This document shows positions 36,532-45,519 of a DNA stretch of 64,000 nt, in pieces; the first letter of the stretch is position 1, and each line of letters opens with the position of its first letter. The position numbers were made by a program, and so were the translations under genes. The DNA comes from Burkholderia sp. GAS332. Lineage in GTDB: Bacteria > Pseudomonadota > Gammaproteobacteria > Burkholderiales > Burkholderiaceae. The stretch spans positions 2,232,001-2,296,000 of the forward strand of contig FSRV01000001.1 in assembly GCA_900142905.1 (NCBI GenBank). Direction: 5' to 3'. The notes below the pieces were generated by a model. That model was not told the DNA's origin, did not search any database, and was given only the letters and a program-made list of their open reading frames with translations.

Positions 36532-37008
36532 TAAAATTCCAGTCCAGTTAGTTAAGTAAAGGTAGTAATCCTAACCAATCGTGGGGCGTGCTGAATATTT
36601 TTCAACGGGAATGCATGGTGCGCAATAACATGCGCGAGGTAATAATTTGGTAGTTAACCGGCTTTATAGCGGTGAGGGCGCCAGAATTTTGACCAAGTCC
36701 CACGAAGGGCCACGCGTTTGTCACCTAACGGCTCGAAACCTGTAACCCGATTTTTTCGCATGTGAAATCCTTGTGATAAGGCACTCAGATTCGTTCCTCC
36801 CCTGTCAAGTGAGAGGCCGGGAGGGGTTTGGCAGGCGACGCCAATACCCTTTCCATACTCTACTCAATCCCGGCGCCAAATGTTCAGATGAAATTGGTTT
36901 AAATTTTTTTGTATGCGCCGAGCATGTTGCGAACTTTATCGTAGATCGTTTCCCTCGTTGCTGTGACGAAGTGACACCAATGGCATGCCCGAATACCCGA
37001 ATCCCAGT
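36532..37008. other. AT-richer intergenic region upstream of the DUF1996 gene
   Basis: About 477 bp with no credible gene. The part near the gene (36532-36700) should hold its promoter. The composition stays AT-richer until about 36920, so this region seems to belong to the same acquired segment. A 79-codon frame at 36773-37012 has no recognisable protein content. Confidence 0.45.
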
Positions 37009-38742
37009 CTAGCGTGTCGGATTCATTCGAAAATACGCGTCAAGCAGTGAAGTCTTGTACACCACCCCCGCCAGCTTCGGATCCGAAGCGCTTTCGACGA
37101 CTGGCAGCCGCTCGCCCTGAAACTCCATGAAGTGCTGCAACGCAACGCCAAGCGGCATATCCGGCGTGAGCACATCGAAATGCGGCTGCAGATAATCCGC
37201 GGCGGTTTTCGTGCCGGTGTCGCGCTTGTCGAGCAGATCGGAGGTGATGTCCTTGAGCGCGACCACGCCGAGAAACGCGCCGGACTCGTTGGCGACGTAC
37301 AGATACTTCACGGGATATTCGAGGAACACGCGCGTCATGTCATGCACGGTCGCGTTCGGCGGCACGACGGTTTCGGCGGGACGGATCAGCTCGCGCATCT
37401 GCGTCGCGCGCAGACGGGTACGCTCCTGTTCCTCCTGATTGCGGCGCAACGTGATTTCGTACATCGACGTCTTGCCGATCGCGCGCGACACGAAATACGC
37501 AACCACGCACGACAGCATCAGCGGCAGCACCACCTGATAGCTGAGCGTCATTTCGAAGATCATCAGGATCGCCATCAGCGGCGCCTGGGTAGCACCGGCC
37601 AGAAACGCGCCCATGCCGACCATCGCGTAGGCGAACGGCGCCGAGGTGCTGTGCGGCCACAACGCGTGCATGCCGAGGCCAAACAGCGAGCCGACCACCG
37701 CGCCGACGAACAGCGTCGGCGTGAACACCCCGCCGACCGCGCCTGAACCCACGGTCGCCGACGTCGCGACGATCTTGAACACCAGCACGAGGACGAGTGC
37801 GGTCCACGTCCATGGCGAATGCAGGATGGAATTGACGACGCTGTAGCCGTTGCCCCACACCTCAGGCGTCCACACCGACAGAATGCCGACGACCAGGCCA
37901 CCTAACGCCAGCCGGATGGGCAGCGGCACGGGCAGCTTGCGAAAGTTTGCTTTGGAGAAGTCCATCAGCCGCAGAAACTGCGGCGCGGCTGCACCGCATA
38001 ACAGCCCGAGCCCGACGAACAGCAGGACTTCAGCCCCCGCCACGGGCGGAAACACCGGCATTTCGTAAGGCGGCTTGTAGCTGGTGAACTCGCGCATGGT
38101 GATGTTGGCGACCACCGCCGAGACCACCACGGGACCGAAGCTTTCCATCACGATCGAGCCGAGCACGATTTCAGTGACGAAAAACGCGCCGGCAATCGGC
38201 GCACTGTACGCGGCGGTAATCCCGGCCGCCGCCCCGCACGCGACCAGCAGGCGCAGACGCGGCGGATCGAAATGCACCCAGCGGCCGATCAGCGACGCGG
38301 CCAGCGCCGCCAGTTGCACCATCGGACCTTCGCGGCCGATCGAGCCGCCGCTCGAAATCGTGAACAGCGACGACACGCTGCGCCAGAAGCTCAGCTTGAC
38401 CGGCACCACGCCATCGCCGATGGCGACCGCTTCCATGTAGTCGACGTGATTGTTCTTGTCGACGTGACGCTGCGCGATCAGCAGCAAACAACCGGCGACC
38501 AGGCCGCCCGCGGCGGGCAGCCACACACGCACCGTCCACGGCAAGCTGCGCGACATTTCGACGAAACTGCCGGACTTGCCGACAAACACCAACTGCAGCA
38601 AGGCGATGCATTCGCGAAAGGCAATCGTCGCGAATGCGCCCGCGACGCCGACCACCACCGACCAGACCAGCATCGTATGGGCATCGGACAGACGGAACAG
38701 AGTTTGGGCGCGGGTGCGCAGCTTCAGCAGGAATGAAAGCAC
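37009..38742 (-). CDS. ClC-family chloride channel/transporter with CBS domains
   Basis: A 577-residue membrane protein. The ClC core has GSIGREGPMVQ (about 135-145, with the gating Glu in GREGP) and GGVFTPTLFVGAVVGSLFG (about 330-350). The C-terminal about 130 residues form a pair of CBS domains (VHDMTRVFLEYPVKYLYV and LQHFMEFQGERLPVV). It exchanges chloride for protons or conducts chloride, probably in acid or osmotic response. The GSGIP-type motif in the first part is less clear, which also occurs in EriC-like bacterial members. Confidence 0.87.
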   Translation of the reverse strand: MLSFLLKLRTRAQTLFRLSDAHTMLVWSVVVGVAGAFATIAFRECIALLQLVFVGKSGSFVEMSRSLPWTVRVWLPAAGGLVAGCLLLIAQRHVDKNNHVDYMEAVAIGDGVVPVKLSFWRSVSSLFTISSGGSIGREGPMVQLAALAASLIGRWVHFDPPRLRLLVACGAAAGITAAYSAPIAGAFFVTEIVLGSIVMESFGPVVVSAVVANITMREFTSYKPPYEMPVFPPVAGAEVLLFVGLGLLCGAAAPQFLRLMDFSKANFRKLPVPLPIRLALGGLVVGILSVWTPEVWGNGYSVVNSILHSPWTWTALVLVLVFKIVATSATVGSGAVGGVFTPTLFVGAVVGSLFGLGMHALWPHSTSAPFAYAMVGMGAFLAGATQAPLMAILMIFEMTLSYQVVLPLMLSCVVAYFVSRAIGKTSMYEITLRRNQEEQERTRLRATQMRELIRPAETVVPPNATVHDMTRVFLEYPVKYLYVANESGAFLGVVALKDITSDLLDKRDTGTKTAADYLQPHFDVLTPDMPLGVALQHFMEFQGERLPVVESASDPKLAGVVYKTSLLDAYFRMNPTR

Positions 38743-38854
38743 GTCGGCAGGAGAGGGCGTGATGGGTGGATGAGATGCGCGTACGGTAACAGCATTGCGC
38801 CCGCTATTGGAAGCGGGCGCAATGCGGAGCGTTCGCGAAGGAGGGCGGTGCGGA

Positions 38855-39592
38855 TCAAGTCACCGCCTTGTCGAGTTCCGGGTAGTGCCGGAAGATGCAG
38901 GCTTCGTTATGCTCGATGCGCCGGTCGGACTGCAGATAAGCGGCAATGTTCGGCCGCTCGATCACCGCGTCGTGCAACGCCGCGAGGCGCGGATAGTGTT
39001 CGCCAAAACGCTTGAGCGCGCGCGGAAACGCGTACAGCAGGCCGTCGATCAGCTGGAACATCGACAAGTCGACGTAAGTGAGCGCATCGCCCACCATGAA
39101 CGTGTCGCCGGCCGGGTTCTGTTTCAGCACGCGCTCGAAGTACTTCATGAACTTAGGGATCCGGTTGTCGATGAAGTCGTGCGCGCGCGCTTTGGCGGCG
39201 TCTTTCTGGTCTTCGTAATACAACGCGCTGGCGAGCGGATGATGCGTGTCGTGCGCTTCGGTCACCATATCGGCGATCGTCAGTTGCAGCCCGTTGGCGA
39301 CATAGCGCAGGCTTTCAACCGATGGCGCCAGATTCAGCTTCGGGCCAAGGTAGAACAGGATATTGGCGGTCTGAGCGATCACCAGATCGCCATCTTTCAG
39401 AAACGGCGGCGCGAATGGCGGATAGGGCTCGTCCTTACTCTTCATGATTGCCATCATCGCGTTCGTGCCAAGCCCCTCCAACGGGTCGCCGCGTGCTACT
39501 TCCACGTAGTCCGCGCCGGCTTCTTCCAGCGCCAGCCGCACGAATTCGCCGCGGCCTTGCAGGCCGTCCCAATAGTAAAGTTCCAGACTCAT
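38855..39592 (-). CDS. Glutathione S-transferase family protein
   Basis: A 245-residue cytosolic protein. The N-terminal thioredoxin fold begins MSLELYYWDGLQGRGEFVRLALEEAG (Tyr7/Trp8 near the usual catalytic place) and has the cis-Pro-like segment FAPPFLKDGDLVIAQTANIL. The C-terminal helical domain includes GDALTYVDLSMFQLIDGL, the usual N-capping-box region. The resemblance is to sigma/pi-type GST folds. Substrate unknown. ATG 39592 follows AGGA. Confidence 0.83.
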   Translation of the reverse strand: MSLELYYWDGLQGRGEFVRLALEEAGADYVEVARGDPLEGLGTNAMMAIMKSKDEPYPPFAPPFLKDGDLVIAQTANILFYLGPKLNLAPSVESLRYVANGLQLTIADMVTEAHDTHHPLASALYYEDQKDAAKARAHDFIDNRIPKFMKYFERVLKQNPAGDTFMVGDALTYVDLSMFQLIDGLLYAFPRALKRFGEHYPRLAALHDAVIERPNIAAYLQSDRRIEHNEACIFRHYPELDKAVT

Positions 39593-39737
39593 CGATCGGT
39601 CCTCATTCCGGTTGCATGAACGGGTTGGCGTGAACGGCTGACGTCAGCAACCAGTATGCCGCGCATGCGTGCCGGATGGGCCGCCTGAACGCACAAAACC
39701 CCGCACGCGGCGGGGTGGGTCAGGAGGCGAGAGCGGT

Positions 39738-40838
39738 TTAGCCGAACAGGTGCTGGACGGTCCATGTGATACCCAGTCCGCCGGCAATCAACCACACATA
39801 CAGGATGAAGCCGGTGGTCAATGCGCGGGGACCGGCCTGACGGATCTGCGAGATGCGGGTTTCGATACCGAGCGCGGTCATGGCCATGGTGAGCGCGAAA
39901 GTGTCGAGCATGTTCAGCGTGCTGGTCGCGCTTTCGGGCAAGACATGCAGCGAGTTGATCACGACGAAGGCGAGGAAGCCGAGCGCGAACCAGGGAATGG
40001 CCAGCTTGCGCGGGGCGTGTTGCTTGCCGTCTTCGGCCGTTGCGGCGGCGGCCGCGCCGCGTGCCGAGCGGTTCACCCACACGCCGACGACCAGCAGCAC
40101 CGGCACCAGCAGCATCACGCGGGTCATCTTGACGATAGTCGCGATGTGGGTCGCTTCCGGGCTCACATTGCTGGCTGCGCCGACGACCTGCGCCACTTCA
40201 TGAATCGTGCCGCCGAAGAACAGACCCGCGCCCACCGTGTCGAGATGCAGCCAGCCCGCCTTGAACAGCACCGGGTAGAGGAACATCGAAAGGGTGCCGA
40301 ACAGCACCACGCTGCCCACGGCCATGGCGCTCTTGTGCGGCTTCGATTGCAGCGTCGACTCGAATGCGAGAACGGCCGCCGCGCCGCAGATCGCGCTACC
40401 CGCAGCCGTCAGCAGGGCAGTGTCGCGATCGAGCTTCATGATCTTCATACCGGCCCACGTGCCGATCACCAGCGTGCTCACGACGACCAGTACCGATTCG
40501 GCGAGACCGGGCAAGCCGACCTGGGCGATTTCCTGCAGGCTGACGCGCAGCCCGAAAAACGCTACCGCGATGCGCAGGAGTTTGCGCGCCGAGAAGTTGA
40601 CACCGGCCGACCAGCTTTCGGGCATGCCGTCGCGCAGTGCGTTGCCGTAAATGGCGCCAGCCACGATGCCGACGATCAGCGGGCTCAAACCGAGACCGGC
40701 GATGGCCGGGATCGCCGCGATGCGCGTCACGGCAGCGGCGAACAGCGCAACGAAGAGAATGCCGTTGAGCTGGCCGCGGGTGGATGACCCCGGCGACCCG
40801 GTGGGTGTGGCAGAAGCAGTGAGATGAGCGATGGACAT
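39738..40838 (-). CDS. YeiH/UPF0324-family putative sulfate exporter
   Basis: A 366-residue membrane protein with about 10 hydrophobic segments and the typical sequences ARKLLRIAVAFFGLRVSLQEI and LLTAAGSAICGAAAVLAFE, which are hallmarks of the YeiH/PSE family. Transport of sulfate, taurine-derived sulfite or cyanide-related anions has been proposed for relatives; the substrate here is unknown. The start ATG 40838 follows AGGAAGG. It is divergent from a LysR regulator that resembles YeiE, the same pair as in Escherichia coli. Confidence 0.83.
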   Translation of the reverse strand: MSIAHLTASATPTGSPGSSTRGQLNGILFVALFAAAVTRIAAIPAIAGLGLSPLIVGIVAGAIYGNALRDGMPESWSAGVNFSARKLLRIAVAFFGLRVSLQEIAQVGLPGLAESVLVVVSTLVIGTWAGMKIMKLDRDTALLTAAGSAICGAAAVLAFESTLQSKPHKSAMAVGSVVLFGTLSMFLYPVLFKAGWLHLDTVGAGLFFGGTIHEVAQVVGAASNVSPEATHIATIVKMTRVMLLVPVLLVVGVWVNRSARGAAAAATAEDGKQHAPRKLAIPWFALGFLAFVVINSLHVLPESATSTLNMLDTFALTMAMTALGIETRISQIRQAGPRALTTGFILYVWLIAGGLGITWTVQHLFG

Positions 40839-40860
40839 GGCGTAGCGCCTTCCTATGACT

Positions 40861-40950
40861 GTTTTGATTCGATAGGGGTAATCCTAAATTAGATATATCG
40901 ATATGAAAAATCGTGATTTAGAATGTAAAGTATCGGTTCCACGGATACTT
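40861..40950. promoter_or_regulatory. LysR operator region between yeiH-like and LysR genes
   Basis: An AT-rich 120-bp gap with an interrupted dyad CCTAAATTAG...GATTTAG (about 40883-40921) and ATATATCGATAT inside. LysR regulators bind such dyads and control the divergent gene and themselves. The exact box was chosen by eye. Confidence 0.5.
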
Positions 40951-40958
40951 CGACCGCC

Positions 40959-41882
40959 ATGACCCCGGATCAACTTATAACGTTCGCCGCCGTCGCCGAG
41001 CATCACAACATCAGCCGGGCGGCGGTTGCGCTGCATTTATCGCAGCCGGCCGTGTCCGGACAGTTGCGGCAGTTGCAGGACGAATTCGGCGAGCCGCTTT
41101 ACCAGCGCGACGGCCGCGGCGTACGCCTCACGCCCGCCGGCGAGCAACTCGCCAGCTATGCGACCCGGCTGCGGGATACCTGGCGGCAGGCGCATGCGTA
41201 TCGCGACGCCCTGCGCGGCCTCGAGCAGGGCACCTTGCGCATCGGCGCAAGCACAACCCCGGCGAGCTATCTGTTGCCGTACCTGATTGCCGACTTTCAC
41301 CGCCGTCATCCCGACGTGACGTTGCATACCGCCGATGGCAACACCACGGAAATCGTCGGCGCGCTGGGCTCGGTGGATATCGCGATGATCGAAGGGCCGG
41401 TCGGTGTGGATCTGCCGCCGGACACCGCGGTGCATGCGTGGCGGGAGGACGAGATCGTCGCGATCATGCCGCGTACGCATCCGCTGGCGCTGGCGCAGGC
41501 TCAGGCGAGCGGTGCGGACGGAGTCGGCAGCAACGGCGGGCGGTCGGATCTGGCCGCATTCGGCCCGTATCCGCTGGTGCTGCGCGAGGCTGGGTCCGGC
41601 GTGCGGCAGATCGTCGAGCGGGCCTTTGCGCGGGCGGGCGTGCCGATGCGTGTGGCGTTGGAGATTGCCGGGGTCGAAGGCGTCAAGGAGGCGGTGCGGG
41701 CGGGAATGGGCGTCGGTTTCGTGTCGGCGATGTCGATGCGCCATGAGGACGGGGCGCTGTGCCGCTTCTCATTGAGCCCCGAGCCGCTGACGCGGCGGCT
41801 GTCAATTCTGGTGCCTCACGCGAGTGCGCCGTCGCGGGTGGTCGAGCAGTTCCTCGCGTTGTGCCTGGCCGATGGGCCCTGA
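40959..41882 (+). CDS. LysR-family regulator (YeiE/CysB-like type)
   Basis: A 307-residue regulator starting MTPDQLITFAAVAEHHNISRAAVALHLSQPAVSGQLRQLQ (HTH about 18-37). The ligand domain has GTLRIGASTTPASYLLPYL (about 91-109), as in YeiE/CbbR-like members. It is divergent from the YeiH-like exporter and is likely to control it. An insertion of Gly/Ala/Ser (about 185-200, GADGVGSNGG) is unusual. A typical terminator follows the gene. Confidence 0.86.
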   Translation: MTPDQLITFAAVAEHHNISRAAVALHLSQPAVSGQLRQLQDEFGEPLYQRDGRGVRLTPAGEQLASYATRLRDTWRQAHAYRDALRGLEQGTLRIGASTTPASYLLPYLIADFHRRHPDVTLHTADGNTTEIVGALGSVDIAMIEGPVGVDLPPDTAVHAWREDEIVAIMPRTHPLALAQAQASGADGVGSNGGRSDLAAFGPYPLVLREAGSGVRQIVERAFARAGVPMRVALEIAGVEGVKEAVRAGMGVGFVSAMSMRHEDGALCRFSLSPEPLTRRLSILVPHASAPSRVVEQFLALCLADGP

Positions 41883-41949
41883 TCACGTTTGCCCTGGGGA
41901 TTTCCACTATGGTGCGAGACGGCTGGCTCGGCGCACTATTCGGTCATTC

Positions 41950-41970
41950 AAGCGCCTCGGCGCTTTTTTT
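41950..41970 (+). terminator. Intrinsic terminator after the LysR gene
   Basis: AGCGCC-TC-GGCGCT followed directly by seven T bases, a textbook rho-independent terminator. It isolates the kgu operon from the LysR gene and lies just upstream of the operator. Confidence 0.85.
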
Positions 41971-41980
41971 CGAAACATGT

Positions 41981-41996
41981 TTGGAACCGGTTCCAA
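41981..41996. promoter_or_regulatory. LacI-type operator (candidate PtxS box)
   Basis: The perfect 16-bp palindrome TTGGAACCGGTTCCAA lies 36 bp before the kguE start. Its core GAACCGGTTC closely resembles the PtxS operator of Pseudomonas (TGAAACCGGTTTCA). A LacI-family regulator is the last gene of this operon, so I infer that it represses the operon from here until 2-ketogluconate binds. Confidence 0.8.
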
Positions 41997-42031
41997 GCGC
42001 CGATCATGAGACAGATTTTAGTAAATTCGAC

Positions 42032-42805
42032 ATGGGTGACGCAGTGGACGTGGTGATCGTCGCAAGCGCCTTCGGAATGGACGCGGTTCGCAAGAGCGGT
42101 CATCTGAAATGGGCCGACGCGAGCAAACAGGCTGGCGCGGCGGCGTTCGAAGTGCGCCGCGAACTGTTCGCGGACGAAGCCGATGCCGCGCCGCAGGCAT
42201 TGCGCGTGCTCGGCAAGTCGATCGCCGAACTGGGTTTGTGGTCGGTGTATTCGACTCCCGCTTCGCTGTACACGTCCGACGGACACCTCGACGCCGACGC
42301 ACTGCGTCTCGCGCTCGACGAAGCGACGGCGTTCGGCGCGCGCTTCGTGAAGCTGCAACTCGGCGGTTTCGTCTCCGAGGCTAACGGCGCGGCGATTGCG
42401 GACCACCTGCGCGGCGCGAACGTGCGGCTTGTCGTCGAGAACGGCCAACTGGCCGAAGGCGGCTCGCTTGCGCAATTCACCGGTCTGTTCGATGCGCTGA
42501 AGCGCGAAGGCCACGCCGATCTGCTCGGCATGACCTTCGACATCGGCAACTGGGCATGGCGCGATGTCGCGCCGCTCGACGCTGCCGGGCCGCTGGCTGC
42601 ACAGGTCGAATACATCCATTGCAAGACGACGGTGGGCGAGGGCGCACGACGCTTTCCCGCCGCGCCGGCCGCCGGCGACACGCAGTTCGCCGCAGTGCTC
42701 GACGCGCTGCCGCGCCACGTGCCGCGGGGCATTGAATTTCCGTTCGATGCGAGCCGTATCGACGTGGACGCGGCGCACTACGTCGCGTGGCTGGCCGCCG
42801 CGTAA
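42032..42805 (+). CDS. kguE: Sugar isomerase/epimerase-like TIM barrel protein (KguE)
   Basis: A 257-residue xylose-isomerase-like TIM barrel protein. Metal-site-like residues occur in LVVENGQ (Glu), TFDIGNW (Asp), YIHCKT (His) and GIEFPFD (Glu). In Pseudomonas the first gene of the kgu operon codes for such a putative epimerase; its exact step is not settled. ATG 42032 is chosen as it is the first Met next to a typical barrel start (VDVVIVASAFG); an upstream in-frame extension crosses the operator and is unlikely. It is the first gene of the operon. Confidence 0.75.
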   Translation: MGDAVDVVIVASAFGMDAVRKSGHLKWADASKQAGAAAFEVRRELFADEADAAPQALRVLGKSIAELGLWSVYSTPASLYTSDGHLDADALRLALDEATAFGARFVKLQLGGFVSEANGAAIADHLRGANVRLVVENGQLAEGGSLAQFTGLFDALKREGHADLLGMTFDIGNWAWRDVAPLDAAGPLAAQVEYIHCKTTVGEGARRFPAAPAAGDTQFAAVLDALPRHVPRGIEFPFDASRIDVDAAHYVAWLAAA

Positions 42806-42881
42806 GCGGCGAGCAGGACCTGAGAGAGCGATAGCGCAAAGACGCGCGCGGCGGAAAGATCGCGTGCAGAAGCACACGCAA

Positions 42882-42970
42882 GGCAGCCCAAGCAAGGCAG
42901 CCCAAGCAAGGCAACGCAAGCAACGCGGCGCAAGCAAGGCAACGCAAGCAAAAAGCAGGCAGCAAGCAGG
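42882..42970. repeat. Short tandem repeat between kguE and kguK
   Basis: About nine imperfect units of the type CAAGCAAGGCAA/CCCAAGCAAGGCAG in the 183-bp gap. It has no hairpin. It may have grown by slippage; its length could influence the spacing but no function is implied. Confidence 0.65.
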
Positions 42971-42988
42971 CACACGCAGGAGCGAAGC

Positions 42989-43972
42989 ATGAGCAACACA
43001 AACGCAGCACTCGACGTCATCACCTATGGCGAAGCGATGGCCATGTTCGTGGCCGCCGAAACCGGAGCACTCGCCGGTGTCGGGCAATTCACCAAGCGCG
43101 TCGCGGGCGCCGATCTGAATGTGGCGATCGGTCTGTCGCGGTTGGGTTTCAAGGTGGGTTGGATGAGCCGGGTCGGCAACGATTCGTTCGGCCAGTACGT
43201 GCGCGACACACTGACGAAAGAAGGCATCGACCAGCGCTGCGTCACCACCGACGAGCGCTACCCGACCGGTTTCCAGCTGAAGTCGAAGAACGACGACGGC
43301 AGCGATCCGGCCGTCGAGTACTTCCGGAAAGGGTCGGCGGCAAGCCATCTGTCGCTGGCCGACTACGCGGCCGATTACGTGCTGCCCGCGCGTCACTTGC
43401 ATCTGACGGGCGTGGCGCCGGCCATCTCGGCGAGTTCGTGTGAACTCGCATTCCATCTAGCGCGTGAAATGCGTGCCGCAGGCAAGACCATTTCGTTCGA
43501 CCCGAATCTGCGCCCGACGCTGTGGCCCTCGCGCGCCGCGATGGTCGAAGGGCTGAATGCGCTCGCCGCACTGGCCGACTGGGTGCTGCCTGGCATCGGC
43601 GAAGGCGAGATTCTGACCGGCTACACGCAACCTGACGACATCGCAAAGTTTTATCTCGATCACGGCGCGCGCGGCGTGATCATCAAGCTCGGCGCAGAGG
43701 GCGCGTATTTCCGCACCGCCGACGATGCCGCCGTGATCGCGGGTCAACCGGTCGCGAAGGTGGTGGACACGGTTGGCGCGGGCGATGGCTTTGCCGTCGG
43801 CGTGGTCAGCGCGCTGCTCGAAGGCAAGACGATGTCGCAAGCGGTCGCGCGCGGCAACCGCATCGGCGCACTGGCGATCCAGGTGATCGGCGATTCGGAA
43901 GGCCTGCCGAGCCGCGCCGAACTCGACGCACTCGAACGGACCGATGTGCCGCGCGTCGAGACTGCGGCCTGA
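42989..43972 (+). CDS. kguK: 2-ketogluconate/2-keto-3-deoxygluconate kinase (PfkB family)
   Basis: A 327-residue PfkB/ribokinase-type kinase. The start MSNTNAALDVITYGEAMAMFV follows GGAGCGAAGC. It has the signature DTVGAGDGFAVGVVSALLEG (about residues 255-274) with the catalytic Asp in GAGD, and the first PfkB motif with AGADLNVAIGLSRLG. In the kgu pathway it phosphorylates 2-ketogluconate at C6. A KDG kinase would have the same fold; the neighbours favour the kgu role. Confidence 0.82.
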   Translation: MSNTNAALDVITYGEAMAMFVAAETGALAGVGQFTKRVAGADLNVAIGLSRLGFKVGWMSRVGNDSFGQYVRDTLTKEGIDQRCVTTDERYPTGFQLKSKNDDGSDPAVEYFRKGSAASHLSLADYAADYVLPARHLHLTGVAPAISASSCELAFHLAREMRAAGKTISFDPNLRPTLWPSRAAMVEGLNALAALADWVLPGIGEGEILTGYTQPDDIAKFYLDHGARGVIIKLGAEGAYFRTADDAAVIAGQPVAKVVDTVGAGDGFAVGVVSALLEGKTMSQAVARGNRIGALAIQVIGDSEGLPSRAELDALERTDVPRVETAA

Positions 43973-44112
43973 GCGCGGGTGAGCCACGCTTAACGCTGCA
44001 TTCAGGGCATCCAGCGCATTCAGCATGAGTTAGCCCGATAACAGCAAGAGCGCGCGAGACGCGCCTCATCACCCCGCCCATCATCGCTTCGGGAAGCCGT
44101 TAGCAACTATCT

Positions 44113-44210
44113 TGCATGGGACCGGAGTAAGCGTTAAAGCGCCAACTCTGGTCGACCGCAACTGCATGGGACCAGAGTAAGCGCTAAAGCGCCAACTCTG
44201 GTCGACAAAG
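44113..44210. repeat. 50-bp tandem duplication upstream of kguT
   Basis: TGCATGGGACC(G/A)GAGTAAGCG(T/C)TAAAGCGCCAACTCTGGTCGAC occurs twice, at about 44113-44156 and 44163-44206, with two base differences. Each unit contains an inverted repeat GACCAGAGT...ACTCTGGTC (one mismatch in the first unit) that can fold as a hairpin ending just before the ribosome binding site AAAGGAG. It probably modulates the kguK-kguT intercistronic step. Confidence 0.8.
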
Positions 44211-44219
44211 GAGACGCCC

Positions 44220-45515
44220 ATGACCTCATCGCTTGCAATCCGCCGCTGGTGGACGATCATGCCGATCGTATTCATCACATACAGCCTCGCTTATCTCGAC
44301 CGCGCGAACTTCGGTTTCGCGTCGGCCGCCGGCATCAATCAGGACCTCGGCATCAGCAAGGGACTGTCGTCGTTGATCGGCGCGTTGTTCTTCCTCGGTT
44401 ATTTCTTCTTTCAGCTTCCCGGCGCGATTTACGCCGAACGCCGCAGCGTGAAAAAGCTCGTGTTCTGGAGCCTGATCCTGTGGGGCGGATGCGCGGCGCT
44501 GACCGGCATGGTCAGCAATATTCCCTCGCTGATGGTGATCCGCTTCGTGCTCGGCGTCGTCGAAGCCGCGGTGATGCCGGCGATGCTGATTTTCATCAGC
44601 AACTGGTTCACGAAGAGCGAGCGCTCGCGGGCCAACACCTTCCTGATTCTCGGCAATCCGGTGACGGTGCTGTGGATGTCGGTGGTATCCGGCTATCTGG
44701 TGCACTCGTTCGGCTGGCGCCACATGTTCATCGCCGAAGGCGCGCCCGCGATCATCTGGGCGGTGTGCTGGTGGTTCATCGTGCAGGACAAGCCGCAGCA
44801 GGTATCGTGGCTCACCCAGCAGCAAAAGGACGACCTCGCCGAAACCTTGCGCGCCGAACAGGCCGCGATCAAGCCGGTGCGCAATTACAGCGAAGCGTTC
44901 CGCACGCCCGCGGTCATCAAGCTGTGTGCGCAGTATTTTTGCTGGAGTATCGGCGTGTATGGTTTCGTGCTGTGGCTGCCGTCGATCCTGAAGAACGGTT
45001 CGACGCTCGGCATGGTCGAAACCGGCTGGCTCTCGGCGCTGCCGTATCTGGCCGCAACGATCGCCATGCTTGCGGCTTCGTGGGCATCGGATAAACTCAA
45101 CCGCCGCAAAGTGTTCGTGTGGCCGTTCCTGCTGATCGGCGCGATCGCGTTCGCCGCGTCGTACGCGCTCGGCTCCACGCACTTCTGGATCTCGTACGCG
45201 TTGCTGGTAATCGCCGGCGGCGCGATGTATGCGCCGTATGGGCCGTTCTTTGCGATCGTGCCGGAGCTGCTGCCGAAGAACGTCGCGGGTGGCGCGATGG
45301 CGCTGATCAACAGCATGGGTGCGCTCGGTTCATTCGTCGGCTCGTACGTGGTCGGCTATCTGAATGGCGCGACCGGCTCGCCTGCGGCATCCTATGCGTT
45401 CATGAGCGTGGCGTTGGTCGCCGCGGTGATTCTGACGCTGATCGTCAAACCACAGCCACAAGCAGAGCCGCTGAACAAGGCCGCCACGCTCGCTACACCG
45501 TTGCAAGGAAAATGA
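44220..45515 (+). CDS. kguT: MFS transporter for 2-ketogluconate (KguT-like)
   Basis: A 431-residue major facilitator of the anion:cation symporter (ACS) family. It has about 12 hydrophobic segments, starts SSLAIRRWWTIMPIVFITYSLAYLDRANFGFA (about 2-33) and carries the motif DRANFG, which is typical of ExuT/GudP/KguT-like sugar-acid carriers. AAAGGAG lies close before ATG 44220. It is between the kinase and the reductase of the operon and should import 2-ketogluconate with protons. Confidence 0.84.
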   Translation: MTSSLAIRRWWTIMPIVFITYSLAYLDRANFGFASAAGINQDLGISKGLSSLIGALFFLGYFFFQLPGAIYAERRSVKKLVFWSLILWGGCAALTGMVSNIPSLMVIRFVLGVVEAAVMPAMLIFISNWFTKSERSRANTFLILGNPVTVLWMSVVSGYLVHSFGWRHMFIAEGAPAIIWAVCWWFIVQDKPQQVSWLTQQQKDDLAETLRAEQAAIKPVRNYSEAFRTPAVIKLCAQYFCWSIGVYGFVLWLPSILKNGSTLGMVETGWLSALPYLAATIAMLAASWASDKLNRRKVFVWPFLLIGAIAFAASYALGSTHFWISYALLVIAGGAMYAPYGPFFAIVPELLPKNVAGGAMALINSMGALGSFVGSYVVGYLNGATGSPAASYAFMSVALVAAVILTLIVKPQPQAEPLNKAATLATPLQGK

Positions 45516-45519
45516 ACTC

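Noticed and set aside
36773..37012. 79-codon plus-strand frame in the AT-rich gap
   Set aside because: It starts at a weak codon, has no ribosome binding site and no recognisable content, and ends inside the chloride channel gene's end.
41759..42031. Upstream extension of kguE to 41759
   Set aside because: It overlaps the LysR gene, the terminator and the operator; the barrel starts at 42032.
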